A DNA stretch of 32,045 bases from JARBAU01 sp040414675 (lineage in GTDB: Archaea > Thermoproteota > Nitrososphaeria > Nitrososphaerales > Nitrososphaeraceae), in the NCBI GenBank assembly GCA_040414675.1, contig JBEDUN010000131.1:1-32045 (forward strand), written 5' to 3'. A program made the translations under genes and the position numbers. The first letter of the stretch is position 1, and each line of letters starts with the position of its first letter. The notes under the pieces are model-generated. The model saw nothing but the letters and a program-made list of their open reading frames with translations, was not told where the DNA came from and did not search any database. This document shows, in pieces, positions 16,064 through 23,820 of the stretch.

Positions 16064-16615
16064 TTATTGCATAGAAATTTTATCTCTAAATGCTATATCA
16101 TTGTCCAAAGAAATCATCTGTTCTTCCTTTTCCGTTTTTAATACAGTCATTAATTCGGTTTCAAGTATATGCGGTAATTTCCTTACTTTGTTTTCAACGA
16201 TTTCTCTCATCTGTTCCAAATCTTTTGCACGAATTTTCAAGAGCAGATCGAATCTTCCATGCATTTCGTGGATTTCCAAGACCTCATCAATTGTTGATAA
16301 ATCAGAAATAATACGGTCAGCTGAACCTGGTTCAATATTAATTCCCATAAAGGCAAGATGATCGTAACCCAATAGGCCATTGTCCACGGAAATAGTAAAT
16401 TTATTTATTATGCCCGCAGATATCATTCGCCTGACTCTAATATGTATGGTGGCATCCGAAACCCCAATCTGTTTGGCTATATTTACAAAAGGTGTCGAAG
16501 AGTCCTTATTTAAAATGTCGATTATTTTAAGATTTACGTCATCTATTAGTCTACGATTGCCATCATCATTATTGATATCTGCAGCTTGCAAGATAATATC
16601 AATTGCAATGTTCAA
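16064..16615 (-). CDS. Lrp/AsnC-family transcription regulator
   Basis: The 183-residue protein has an N-terminal helix-turn-helix (about 28-72). LKIIDILNKDSSTPFVNIAK is followed by the recognition helix in VSDATIHIRVRRMISAGII. A C-terminal RAM ligand-binding domain (about 83-160) has GINIEPGSADRIISDL and the turn EIHEMHGRFDLLLKIRA. Such proteins form octamers or dimers of dimers and sense amino acids or related metabolites. The start is TTG (complement of 16613-16615), which leaves an about 22-residue N-terminal extension; a shorter start is possible. A palindrome at 16658-16669 sits about 43 bases upstream and is a candidate self-regulation site. The effector is unknown. Confidence 0.92.
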   Translation of the reverse strand: MNIAIDIILQAADINNDDGNRRLIDDVNLKIIDILNKDSSTPFVNIAKQIGVSDATIHIRVRRMISAGIINKFTISVDNGLLGYDHLAFMGINIEPGSADRIISDLSTIDEVLEIHEMHGRFDLLLKIRAKDLEQMREIVENKVRKLPHILETELMTVLKTEKEEQMISLDNDIAFRDKISMQ

Positions 16616-16657
16616 TGGTAATATAAAATGATTTGGTCTTACTATTAGAAAATAACG

Positions 16658-16669
16658 GTCAATTTTGAC
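16658..16669. promoter_or_regulatory. Palindrome GTCAA-TT-TTGAC upstream of the AsnC-family gene
   Basis: The 12-base inverted repeat lies 43-54 bases before the TTG start of the Lrp/AsnC gene. It lies close to AT-rich boxes that read as TATA on the minus strand (about 16684-16698). Its place fits an operator for self-control. Not tested by comparison with homologues. Confidence 0.35.
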
Positions 16670-17469
16670 AATTAATGGGAATTCCGGATATATTTATCTC
16701 CTTAGACATTATATACATATTGATCTGCTATTTGTTTACCAATTACGGGTCATAGATTCATTTTTCACTAATTTTAAACAATTCTTATTATCTATTGATT
16801 ATGATCACTTTTTGATTTTTTAGAACTAAGTCTAGATACCAATTGCAATAAGGCTGAATTAAATAAATCCAATTCTGATAAACTCGACATTGTTCCTACA
16901 CCGAATAGAACGACGATCGAAGCGGTTGGTGATAATACACTAGACCAATATTTGAATTTTCTAGTAGATCAGCATTTCTGACAGGACTTGGAAATTAATT
17001 ATTGATAGGGTATGCATATAGCATAATTCGTCCCAATTGAAGGCTTAATCGTATCACGTAAATTGATATTTCCTGATCCCTTAAGACATTAAGATTATTC
17101 AGTAACATCTTAGAATTCGTAATTGATAATCGTGTGTCCAGGAAAAACGTAAGTAATTGGAGTTTAAGTCTGTTCGTAGAATGCGAACATCTAAGCAGGA
17201 CTTGAATAATAAACGGTTAGACATTTAATTGACCCTCCTGCAAATCTAACAGATAATGTGTCACTAAACATAAATCACCAATCCGCTATTCGAATGTATG
17301 CTGCAAACTCATGCCTGATATGTATTCTTTATCGTGGACGTATTAAACGAATTTGGATCATTGGATTCCGAATTTGTAATCGTAGAAGTTACTATCCCGG
17401 TATATGTGGTACGTACTCTCTAAAACACATTAAATAACGCTAATGTTCAACTACTTTAGTTAATTATTA
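16670..17469. other. Long spacer with a hairpin, no firm gene
   Basis: The spacer between the divergent AsnC-like and solute-binding genes holds the hairpin at 17163-17206. It also has a 58-codon open frame without a usable start (16805-16981) whose amino acid mix looks protein-like (for example IVPTPNRTTIEAVGDNTLDQ). The latter may be a gene remnant or chance. I support no complete gene here. Confidence 0.45.
17163..17206 (+). ncRNA. Two-step hairpin upstream of the solute-binding-protein gene
   Basis: TTTAAGTC (17163-17170) pairs with GACTTGAA (17199-17206) through eight pairs, one of them G-T. Inside lies GTTCG-N7-CGAAC (17072 offset: 17172-17176 with 17184-17188), leaving an asymmetric bulge of about ten bases. 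The element could be part of a leader RNA or a small RNA; it ends 264 bases before the ATG at 17470. No known riboswitch class is recognised. Confidence 0.25.
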
Positions 17470-18540
17470 ATGGATTTTAGACTAAAATTAGGCATTTCTG
17501 CTGGGATAATATTTGCAGTCGTATTAAGTTCAATTCTTTATAGTGCAGGACCTTCATCTACAACTAGTGGTATCGATAACAAGCCATCGAACAGCTTAAG
17601 AATTGGTTATTTTCCTAATTTGAACCACGCGCAGGCTCTAATTGGACTTGACACAGGAGTATTTCAAAGAGCATTAGGCGATAATGTTAAGATAGATTCA
17701 AAGATGTTTAGTGCAGGACCTTCTCTTATTGAAGCTTTGTTTGCCAATCAGATAGATGTAGCATTTATCGGTCCTAATCCTACAATAAATGGTTACATTG
17801 TGTCTGACGGGAATGGATTAAAGGTAATTTCTGGAGCTGCAAGCGGCGGAGCCGTATTCGTAGTTAGAAATGACTCTGGAATCAGTTCACACAAGGATTT
17901 TGGTAATAGGGTCTTTGCCTCACCACAATTGGGCAATACTCAAGATGTAGCACTCAGAAAGTACATAATAGAAAGTGGGTTCAAGACCAAAGAAAATGGT
18001 GGAAATGTTTCGGTGGTACAGGCTAGTCCATCAGATATACTTACGTTGTTTCTGAAAAAGCAGATCGATGGTGCTTGGGTACCTGAACCATGGGGAGCTC
18101 GGCTAGTAAAGGAAGCAGGCGGTAGGATTCTAGTGGATGAAAGAAGCTTATGGCCAAATGGCAAATTTGTAACTGCAAATATTATTGCTAGGAGTGACTA
18201 TCTTAAGAACAATCCCGACACTATCAAAAAGTTTTTGTCAGCCAATATTGATGAGACAATCTGGCTAAACAAGAATAAAGATATGGGGATAAAATTATTT
18301 AACCAAGCCTTAAAAAATATTACAGGCAAAACCATAAGACAGGATGAATTATCTGATGCTTGGTCAAGGTTAAAATTTACTTATGATCCTATAAAATCGT
18401 CCTTGCTTCAGTCAGCAAATAGTGCATATGATCTAGGTTTTCTAGCTAAAGGAAAGGAAAGGCCAAATCTTTCCGGATTATATGATTTGACCATCTTGAA
18501 TAACATACTCAACCAAAGATCTCTACAAAAAATAGAATAG
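17470..18540 (+). CDS. ABC transporter solute-binding protein, SsuA/TauA/NMT1-like
   Basis: The 356-residue protein has an N-terminal export or anchor helix (about 7-27) followed by a Ser/Thr-rich linker. The ligand-binding fold starts with LRIGYFPNLNHAQALIGLDTG (split at 43-63), and continues with the pocket segments ALFANQIDVAFIGPNPTIN and LKKQIDGAWVPEPWGARLV. This layout is that of the aliphatic-sulfonate/taurine/nitrate/thiamine-precursor binding proteins. There is no lipobox Cys, so it is likely held by the uncleaved helix, as in many archaea. No permease or ATPase gene adjoins it; the permease at 7883-8707 is of the matching type but 8.8 kb away. Substrate unknown. Confidence 0.88.
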   Translation: MDFRLKLGISAGIIFAVVLSSILYSAGPSSTTSGIDNKPSNSLRIGYFPNLNHAQALIGLDTGVFQRALGDNVKIDSKMFSAGPSLIEALFANQIDVAFIGPNPTINGYIVSDGNGLKVISGAASGGAVFVVRNDSGISSHKDFGNRVFASPQLGNTQDVALRKYIIESGFKTKENGGNVSVVQASPSDILTLFLKKQIDGAWVPEPWGARLVKEAGGRILVDERSLWPNGKFVTANIIARSDYLKNNPDTIKKFLSANIDETIWLNKNKDMGIKLFNQALKNITGKTIRQDELSDAWSRLKFTYDPIKSSLLQSANSAYDLGFLAKGKERPNLSGLYDLTILNNILNQRSLQKIE

Positions 18541-18911
18541 CAATAATAAGTGTGTTTATCGCAATACATGCATGGTTTAGGTATGTGGTACATCTGGAGC
18601 ATAATCGTAAATGTACGCACCGGCCGATGACTCTTTCCAGTAGTAAAACCTTGTATGGCCATTTCTTTGCAATCGTTTTTGCCAATTGTTATCATTCTAA
18701 GTTTCAGTCAGTTATAACTAACTGACTAGAGCAACAGAAACTGCGATTGTTAATTGCTATGACAGATTATTCTAATGATATTGCTATATTTAGTCCTCAA
18801 TTTACCTTTAGAGACTACCGTATCATGTGTAGTAGATTGAGACATTAATGTCTGATTGTTCAGTTAATCATAATTAATTCTTATTCAAGATTGTTGACTG
18901 TTTTTTTATTA
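18541..18911. other. Spacer between convergent genes, nothing recognised
   Basis: About 370 bases lie between the solute-binding-protein stop and the pyrB stop. A minus-strand open frame overlapping the binding-protein end is only its shadow. There is a small inverted repeat around TCAGTTATAACTAACTGA near 18706-18724 that could be a transcript-end hairpin. Confidence 0.4.
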
Positions 18912-19847
18912 CTAAGAGATGGTTTCATTCAAAATCATTGCCAACAAAGCTGCTCTCAAATCCTTGCCATAAGCTGCTTGTCTAAAATAAATCGCGTTGG
19001 TGGTTTTGTCTACCGATTGAGAAATCTCATCCATTCTTGGCATTGGATGCATAATCGATACGTCAGTCTTAGCTCTTTTAAGAACTTCTATATCAATTAC
19101 ATATGAACCTTTGACATTTTCGTACTCTTGTAAATCTGGAAATCTTTCCCTTTGAATCCTGGTAACATAGATAATATCAAGTTTAGGCAAGACATCTTCT
19201 AAGGTAGTGTGTTCCTGTATTCTCAACTTATTTTTGACTTCATAAAGCGATTCCATTCTTATTTTTAGAGACACGGGAGAGATCAAATGAATTTTCACGT
19301 CGTAGTATGAAAGACCATACAACAAAGAATACACAGTTCTACCGTATTTTAGATCGCCGATTACCCCGATAGTGAGTCCATCTATTCGTCTCTTTTCTTT
19401 AATTATGGTATATAGATCCAACATCGCCTGTGTAGGATGTTCTTCACTGCCACTACCTCCGTTGATCACAGGGTTTTTGGATAATTCACATGCAAATCTG
19501 CTGGATCCATCTAAAGGATGACGTAACACAACAATGTCAGAATATAGATCCATAATCCGGATTGTATCCGCAAGACTCTCCCCTTTCTCAATTGAAGATG
19601 ACTTGGGGTCTGATATACCAAGCGAACTTCCACCCAATGATGCCATAGCTGCTTCGAAGCTCATCCTGGTTCTAGTACTTGGTTCATAAAAAACCGAACC
19701 AAGAACTCTACCTCTGCCTAGTTCAGTCTTTTCATTTGGAGTGAAATTACGCAGCTTGTCAGTAAATGAAAAGACGCGTTCCAAATCTTGTTTGTCAATA
19801 TCTTTTATTGATACGATATCTCGGTTGTAAAAGCTATTCCTTGGCAT
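18912..19847 (-). CDS. pyrB: Aspartate carbamoyltransferase catalytic chain
   Basis: The 311-residue enzyme joins carbamoyl phosphate and aspartate to form carbamoyl aspartate, the second step of UMP synthesis. The carbamoyl-phosphate loop EPSTRTRMSFE (55-65), the lysine loop SSSIEKGESL (83-92), LRHP (108-111), EHPTQAMLDLY (136-146), the aspartate-side GDLKYGRT (164-171), VTRIQRERF (228-236) and MHPMPRMDEI (266-275) are all present. Length is standard for a catalytic chain. In many archaea pyrB is followed at once by pyrI for the regulatory chain; here the downstream 370 bases hold no such gene, so the regulatory chain is either elsewhere or absent. The start ATG is the complement of 19845-19847. 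Confidence 0.97.
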   Translation of the reverse strand: MPRNSFYNRDIVSIKDIDKQDLERVFSFTDKLRNFTPNEKTELGRGRVLGSVFYEPSTRTRMSFEAAMASLGGSSLGISDPKSSSIEKGESLADTIRIMDLYSDIVVLRHPLDGSSRFACELSKNPVINGGSGSEEHPTQAMLDLYTIIKEKRRIDGLTIGVIGDLKYGRTVYSLLYGLSYYDVKIHLISPVSLKIRMESLYEVKNKLRIQEHTTLEDVLPKLDIIYVTRIQRERFPDLQEYENVKGSYVIDIEVLKRAKTDVSIMHPMPRMDEISQSVDKTTNAIYFRQAAYGKDLRAALLAMILNETIS

Positions 19848-20057
19848 TATGCAGCTTATTCCTGAGACTTGTATCGTTTAAGCATGTCGGAACCTGGCTA
19901 TCAGCATAATACAGTCAGTTGAATCAAAATCAAGATTAACATCCCGAAGAGTCTCATATTTGTGATTGTTAAGCTCTTTAGTTTAGATTACTGTCAGTAT
20001 CGATTTATTTTTATTTATTTATTAATGCGATTTAGGCAGTCATAAACAGACGATCCA

Positions 20058-20069
20058 AATATATATAAG
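20058..20069 (+). promoter_or_regulatory. Strong TATA box upstream of aif6
   Basis: AAATATATATAAG at about 20057-20069 is one of the clearest TATA boxes in the window. Initiation about 25 bases downstream (near 20092) leaves about 135 bases before the aif6 TTG at 20229. The mRNA would then have a long leader, or a small RNA could start here. Confidence 0.45.
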
Positions 20070-20228
20070 CCAAAGATAGGAACTCCTGGCCTGCTAGAAT
20101 CAAGTAATATAGTGGTTTACAAACACCTTAGCCATCACACAACTTGACTAGTATTTTGGATAAAGCAGAATTTGTAGTCTCATTAGCCAATAAGTTCATA
20201 TGAATAACATATTGAAAAATTTCCTTAA

Positions 20229-20897
20229 TTGGGAATTTACAGATATGATATATACAAAAGCCCAAACATTGGGTTATTTGTAAAAACAAACGATCGATTT
20301 ATGATATTGCCCTTTGGAGTCCCATCGACCAAAGCAGCAAAGTTCTTGGAATATTTACAAATCGATGAAGTGACCTTTGGATCGATTGCAGGTACTAGGC
20401 TTATTGGTGCTATGATGGTCATGAATAAAAACGGAATATTGGTGCCGACTACTGCTCTTGATGAAGAAATCTCAATTCTTAGACAGGCTAGCGGGCTAAT
20501 TGTTGAACGTTTGAAGACCAAGTATACTGCAATCGGTAATTTGATCTCTAGTAACGATAATGGAGCAATCATATCGCCGCTTTTTGAAAATGAGGTATAC
20601 AAACAAATTGAGGAAGTCTTAGGGGTACCTGCAAAAGCTATGACCATAGCTGAATACGGACAAGTTGGATCTGCAATCGTAGCGACTAATCAAGGTGCAG
20701 CGGTACATCCTAAGGCTTCAGATGAGGAAATTAATAATATTTCGGAAATACTTAAAGTCCCAGTTGAACCAGTAACCGTAAATGATGGAATTCCATTTCT
20801 ATCTTACGGCATGCTTGTCAATTCAAAATCTGTAATTGTTGGTAGCTCAACAAGTGGACCGGAACTGGTTATGATCAGTAGAATATTCAAAGTGTGA
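20229..20897 (+). CDS. eif6: Translation initiation factor aIF6 (50S anti-association factor)
   Basis: The 222-residue protein matches archaeal aIF6, which binds the large ribosomal subunit and keeps it from joining the small one too early. The family start YRYDIYKSPNIGLFVKTND (5-23) is present. The repeated pseudo-symmetric segments that form its five-fold propeller can be seen in FGSIAGTRLIGAMMVMNKNG (50-69), VGSAIVATNQGAAVHPKASD and LVNSKSVIVGSSTSGPELVM. The start must be TTG at 20229: TAA lies directly before it in frame, and the protein aligns with the family from there. In many archaea this gene sits in an operon with ribosomal proteins L39e and L31e; here it stands alone. Confidence 0.96.
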   Translation: MGIYRYDIYKSPNIGLFVKTNDRFMILPFGVPSTKAAKFLEYLQIDEVTFGSIAGTRLIGAMMVMNKNGILVPTTALDEEISILRQASGLIVERLKTKYTAIGNLISSNDNGAIISPLFENEVYKQIEEVLGVPAKAMTIAEYGQVGSAIVATNQGAAVHPKASDEEINNISEILKVPVEPVTVNDGIPFLSYGMLVNSKSVIVGSSTSGPELVMISRIFKV

Positions 20898-21086
20898 TAT
20901 AGTATATTGTCGAGGATTTTTAATTATCGAGAAATGCCTAATTAAGCACTCATTCTCAAATGATTTAATCGTTAGGTAATTTGAATTATTCTATAATTTC
21001 GAAAAAATATTTTTAATATTTACTAGCTATAGTAAAGTAGCAATTCATCACCATTTTGATTTAAAAAAAGAAATTAACAAATTAGA
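20898..21086. other. AT-rich stretch after aif6 with a TATA-like box at its end
   Basis: No gene is seen. GATTTAAAAAAAG at about 21057-21069 lies about 25 bases before the start of the structured patch at 21087 and could be its promoter. Confidence 0.4.
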
Positions 21087-21395
21087 ATGTGCTGGGTTTC
21101 AAGAGCAAGTCAAGCACATCTATATATCTATCTCGAAGTGAGCTTGTCCTCATCGACTACAAAATACAATTAGGTTAGGTCAATTAACATTCCTAGGGGA
21201 CTGCAACCTAACCTGGCGGATAGCTAACAACAGGATTTTAATCATCTCGATTTGAACTTACTGTCTATACAGTAAATACTCGTAGCGGAAAAATTGCAGA
21301 AAATGTAATAATAGACAGAGAAAGCCCGCTGCCGCACCCCGGCTGCAAAGACCGAGATCTTGGCACGAGGGGTCTCCATCTTTTCTAAGTGTATG
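21087..21395 (+). ncRNA. Candidate structured non-coding RNA (about 300 bases)
   Basis: This G+C-richer island in an 896-base spacer has no coding frame but several strong hairpins. They are ATGTGCT (21087-21093) with AGCACAT (21113-21119); AGGTTAGGT with ACCTAACCT (about 21172-21213); TTACTGT-CTAT-ACAGTAA (21258-21275); GCTGCCG-CACCC-CGGCTGC (about 21328-21346, one T-T mismatch); and AGACC with GGTCT (about 21349-21374). A TATA-like box sits about 25 bases before the first stem, and T-rich sequence (TCTTTTCT) follows the last. Size is near that of archaeal SRP RNA or RNase P RNA, but I find neither the GGAA/AGCA core of SRP helix 8 nor the conserved GAGGAAAGTCC segment of RNase P. Strand is chosen from the promoter. 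Confidence 0.4.
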
Positions 21396-21794
21396 TTGTT
21401 GGTTGGCTTAATATGTCAATACACAATTAATAAACTTTTCGATCATAATGTATTCGAAAGTTAATTTTTTTGTACTATATCTAAAATATTGTAATCGAAT
21501 CCTACTTTTTTTATAAAAATGATAAGAATTAGCATTTCTGTCATGGAACGATTTGTATAAACTTGTAACATACCAGTTAGGTTGGACTTGCTAGTCAATT
21601 CTAATTGAGGTCATTATTCACACCGACATCACAAAAAATACATGCATATAAAAAAACACATAGTTTTCGAAAATTATTTGTTAGTTCCTGTCAGAGTTAT
21701 GACTGAATAGCCAAGGCTCGCTACACAAAAATTGTTGATAGTAAATTCATTACTATCATAGCAGTTTAATACCTCCATTACTGATTATATAATT
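21396..21794. other. AT-rich spacer before the RAM-domain gene
   Basis: About 400 bases with no open frame or strong fold. AT boxes near 21755-21785 may serve the gene at 21795. Confidence 0.4.
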
Positions 21795-22037
21795 ATGCCG
21801 ACCGCATATGTTCTTCTAAACTGTGAACTGGGACACGAGAATGAGATCATAAATGAGCTAAAGAAATTACCTGGTGTTGTGGAGGTTGAGGGATCCTATG
21901 GCGTCTATGATATGATAGTTAAGATTAGTGCCGATACAATGGACAAGTTGAAAGAGACAATAACTTGGCATGTTAGAAAAATTGAAAAAATTAAATCGAC
22001 ACTTACACTAATCGTCATTGAGGGACAGGGTTCGTAA
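21795..22037 (+). CDS. Stand-alone Lrp/AsnC effector (RAM) domain protein
   Basis: The 80-residue protein is a complete RAM domain without a DNA-binding part. TAYVLLNCELGHENEIINEL is followed by LPGVVEVEGSYGVYDMIVKI, then TWHVRKIEKIKSTLTLIVIE. The Gly-Val-Tyr-Asp turn lies where the effector pocket of Lrp proteins is. Such single-domain proteins can bind amino acids, form decamers and mix with full-length Lrp regulators, here for example the one at 16064-16615. The start ATG at 21795 lies just before the first strand. It is probably a single-gene transcript. The ligand is unknown. Confidence 0.88.
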   Translation: MPTAYVLLNCELGHENEIINELKKLPGVVEVEGSYGVYDMIVKISADTMDKLKETITWHVRKIEKIKSTLTLIVIEGQGS

Positions 22038-22306
22038 ACGAGAAAGGAGGCATATCATTGTTGAATATAGGTTTGGTTCAATTTTAGAGAAACGACTTGA
22101 TGAGTCACGTAAATTGTATTTGGAATACCGTCATTAATGATAACAATATTGTATATTTCAAACTTAGGTCATATTGAGTTGTAGAACTTTGAGACGATCT
22201 AGATCAATTACAGTCAAGACGAGAATAATAGAAATCAGTATTAATTCATCTGTCAACAGAAATTCTAAAAAGTACAATTCTGTGCGTGGATTGCATACAT
22301 ATTAAT

Positions 22307-22882
22307 TCACAAGGGGCTACTAGTAGCGGTCATATCTATCCTTGGCTTCTTCGACATTAAATAGAATCCATGGGCAGAAATAAGAAAAGCCGCAAGGGAC
22401 ATTTTTGTAGCGAATACTAGATTCCAAGGGGTTTTTGGGTTGGGATATGGGACATTAATGCTATCCAGTTTCATTACACCTTTCAGTATGTCGATTGTGA
22501 TAAAGGAATTCCAAAGTATAAAATTATAAATAAATTCGTAAAAGGCAATTATTGCAATTCCCAAAACAACAACTTGAAGAATGGATTTTGTCGACTTAGA
22601 GATTCCCTGTACTTTGTCAGATCCAAGCTTGGTCACACAGTACCATCCTACTACCGATACTACCATTAAGTAGGTCACCAGTTTTGATAGGCCTTTTACA
22701 GGAAATTCAGTATCCACAAGTATCTCTCCAATGACCACCTTCCCTGTATGAAGATACTCATTAACACTTACGCAAATCGCATAAATAGTGATAGATGCCA
22801 TAACAACAGCGCAAAAATAGAATATTCCAAGATATAGCTTTCTAGCTACCTTTGCATTGCCCTCTAACCGCACATCATGCAT
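22307..22882 (-). CDS. Four-helix membrane protein of unknown function
   Basis: The 191-residue protein has four predicted membrane helices at about 18-40, 66-84, 101-123 and 155-176. A conserved-looking loop, LDSINVPYPNPKTPWNLVFA (139-158), precedes the last helix, and VDTEFPVKG lies between the first two. The pattern resembles small membrane proteins conserved among ammonia-oxidising archaea, but I do not recognise a named family. There is no Cys or His cluster that would indicate heme or copper. The start is ATG (complement of 22880-22882). Confidence 0.72.
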   Translation of the reverse strand: MHDVRLEGNAKVARKLYLGIFYFCAVVMASITIYAICVSVNEYLHTGKVVIGEILVDTEFPVKGLSKLVTYLMVVSVVGWYCVTKLGSDKVQGISKSTKSILQVVVLGIAIIAFYEFIYNFILWNSFITIDILKGVMKLDSINVPYPNPKTPWNLVFATKMSLAAFLISAHGFYLMSKKPRIDMTATSSPL

Positions 22883-23273
22883 TTTCGTTGAGGTACAAGT
22901 GGTAATATGAGGTATAAATAACTATTAGCGCATGTGACAAGGATTTTGTTGAGCCAAACAGGTCGATAATTTAAAAGAAAATCAATATTGTATATTATGT
23001 GTAACAGACAATAGTATCCACCTAAGGTTCTATGTTGTCCTATACGGTAAGCGACATCTCCGGAATTAACTTAATTCATAACAAGACATCAATCCGCTTA
23101 TTATATGGAGTCGCATAGATAAAAGGTTCTAATTTGAAGATGTCAATATTTGTAAAATTCATTGTCCAAAGTTTGTAGGATATGCAAAGATCCGTCGTAT
23201 CAATGACGATAATAGTTCGATCAGAATTATTTATTAAGTATAAACGTCGAAATGATTCTGATTATATAAATAG
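22883..23273. other. Spacer between divergent genes, nothing recognised
   Basis: About 390 AT-rich bases. ATTATATAAATAG at about 23260-23272 directly before the ATG at 23274 is AT-rich, but too close to be a standard TATA box for it. No open frame or hairpin of note. Confidence 0.4.
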
Positions 23274-23681
23274 ATGAAAGACTCTAATAATTATTCTAAG
23301 AATAATATTCAAAGGTTAAGAGGCAAAACAGCAATAGATTCTGTTCATAAAAACATATCTTTGGAGGATGAGAGGAGAATCACGAAAAGAATATCAGATA
23401 TCTATGGTGTTGGTATAGAGGAAGCAGGTGACATACATATTAACTACCATCATGATAGAATAAGAAATCTGCTTCGCAAGAGAGCAAAAAAGCAAGGAAT
23501 GACTGATATAATGTTCGAAGACTGCATCCAAAATTTGGATATTATAAAATATGCCTTCAGCATCTCACGTGGAGAGTTAATAGAGATAGCTGCTGGCGAC
23601 ATTCTCTTTAAACAACTTTCAGAAATGCAAAACGAGAGTGAAAATATAACTGAAGATAGATACTTTAATTTTTATCAATAG
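23274..23681 (+). CDS. Hypothetical charged protein
   Basis: The 135-residue soluble protein is not recognised. It is rich in charged residues and looks helical: ISLEDERRITKRISDIYGVG is followed by HDRIRNLLRKRAKKQGMTDI and a C-terminal ISRGELIEIAAGDILFKQL. The basic middle might contact nucleic acid, but no known motif is present. The start ATG has no clear ribosome binding site. It converges with the phosphoribosyltransferase gene, 139 bases away. Composition supports a real gene. Confidence 0.62.
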   Translation: MKDSNNYSKNNIQRLRGKTAIDSVHKNISLEDERRITKRISDIYGVGIEEAGDIHINYHHDRIRNLLRKRAKKQGMTDIMFEDCIQNLDIIKYAFSISRGELIEIAAGDILFKQLSEMQNESENITEDRYFNFYQ

Positions 23682-23820
23682 TTTGCCATTCTCCGACTAG
23701 TATGATAAATTGCTCGGCAGTAGGATCTCATTATACTAGCACTAGATAGAACCCCCTAAAACCGTAAACTCTTGTTGAATTAGTTTGCGAAAATTAGGAT
23801 AAGGATTTCCTAAAACAATG

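Noticed and set aside
16805..16981. 58-codon open frame with protein-like composition
   Set aside because: TGA lies just upstream and no ATG, GTG or usable TTG start is in a sensible position. It may be a gene remnant, but I cannot support it.
18408..18695. 95-codon minus-strand open frame
   Set aside because: Over one third overlaps the end of the solute-binding-protein gene antisense, and the remaining part has no recognisable domain, ribosome site or signal peptide.
20237..20647. 136-codon minus-strand open frame
   Set aside because: It is antisense to aif6, which is certain from its motifs.
21241..21260. T-loop-like word TTCAAAT on the minus strand
   Set aside because: Its flanks do not form the 5-pair T stem and no acceptor stem is found.
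21087..21395. Identity as SRP RNA or RNase P RNA
   Set aside because: Size is right, but the SRP helix 8 core (GGAA and AGCA loops) and the RNase P segment GAGGAAAGTCC are not found; only a loose similarity near 21318-21333 was seen.
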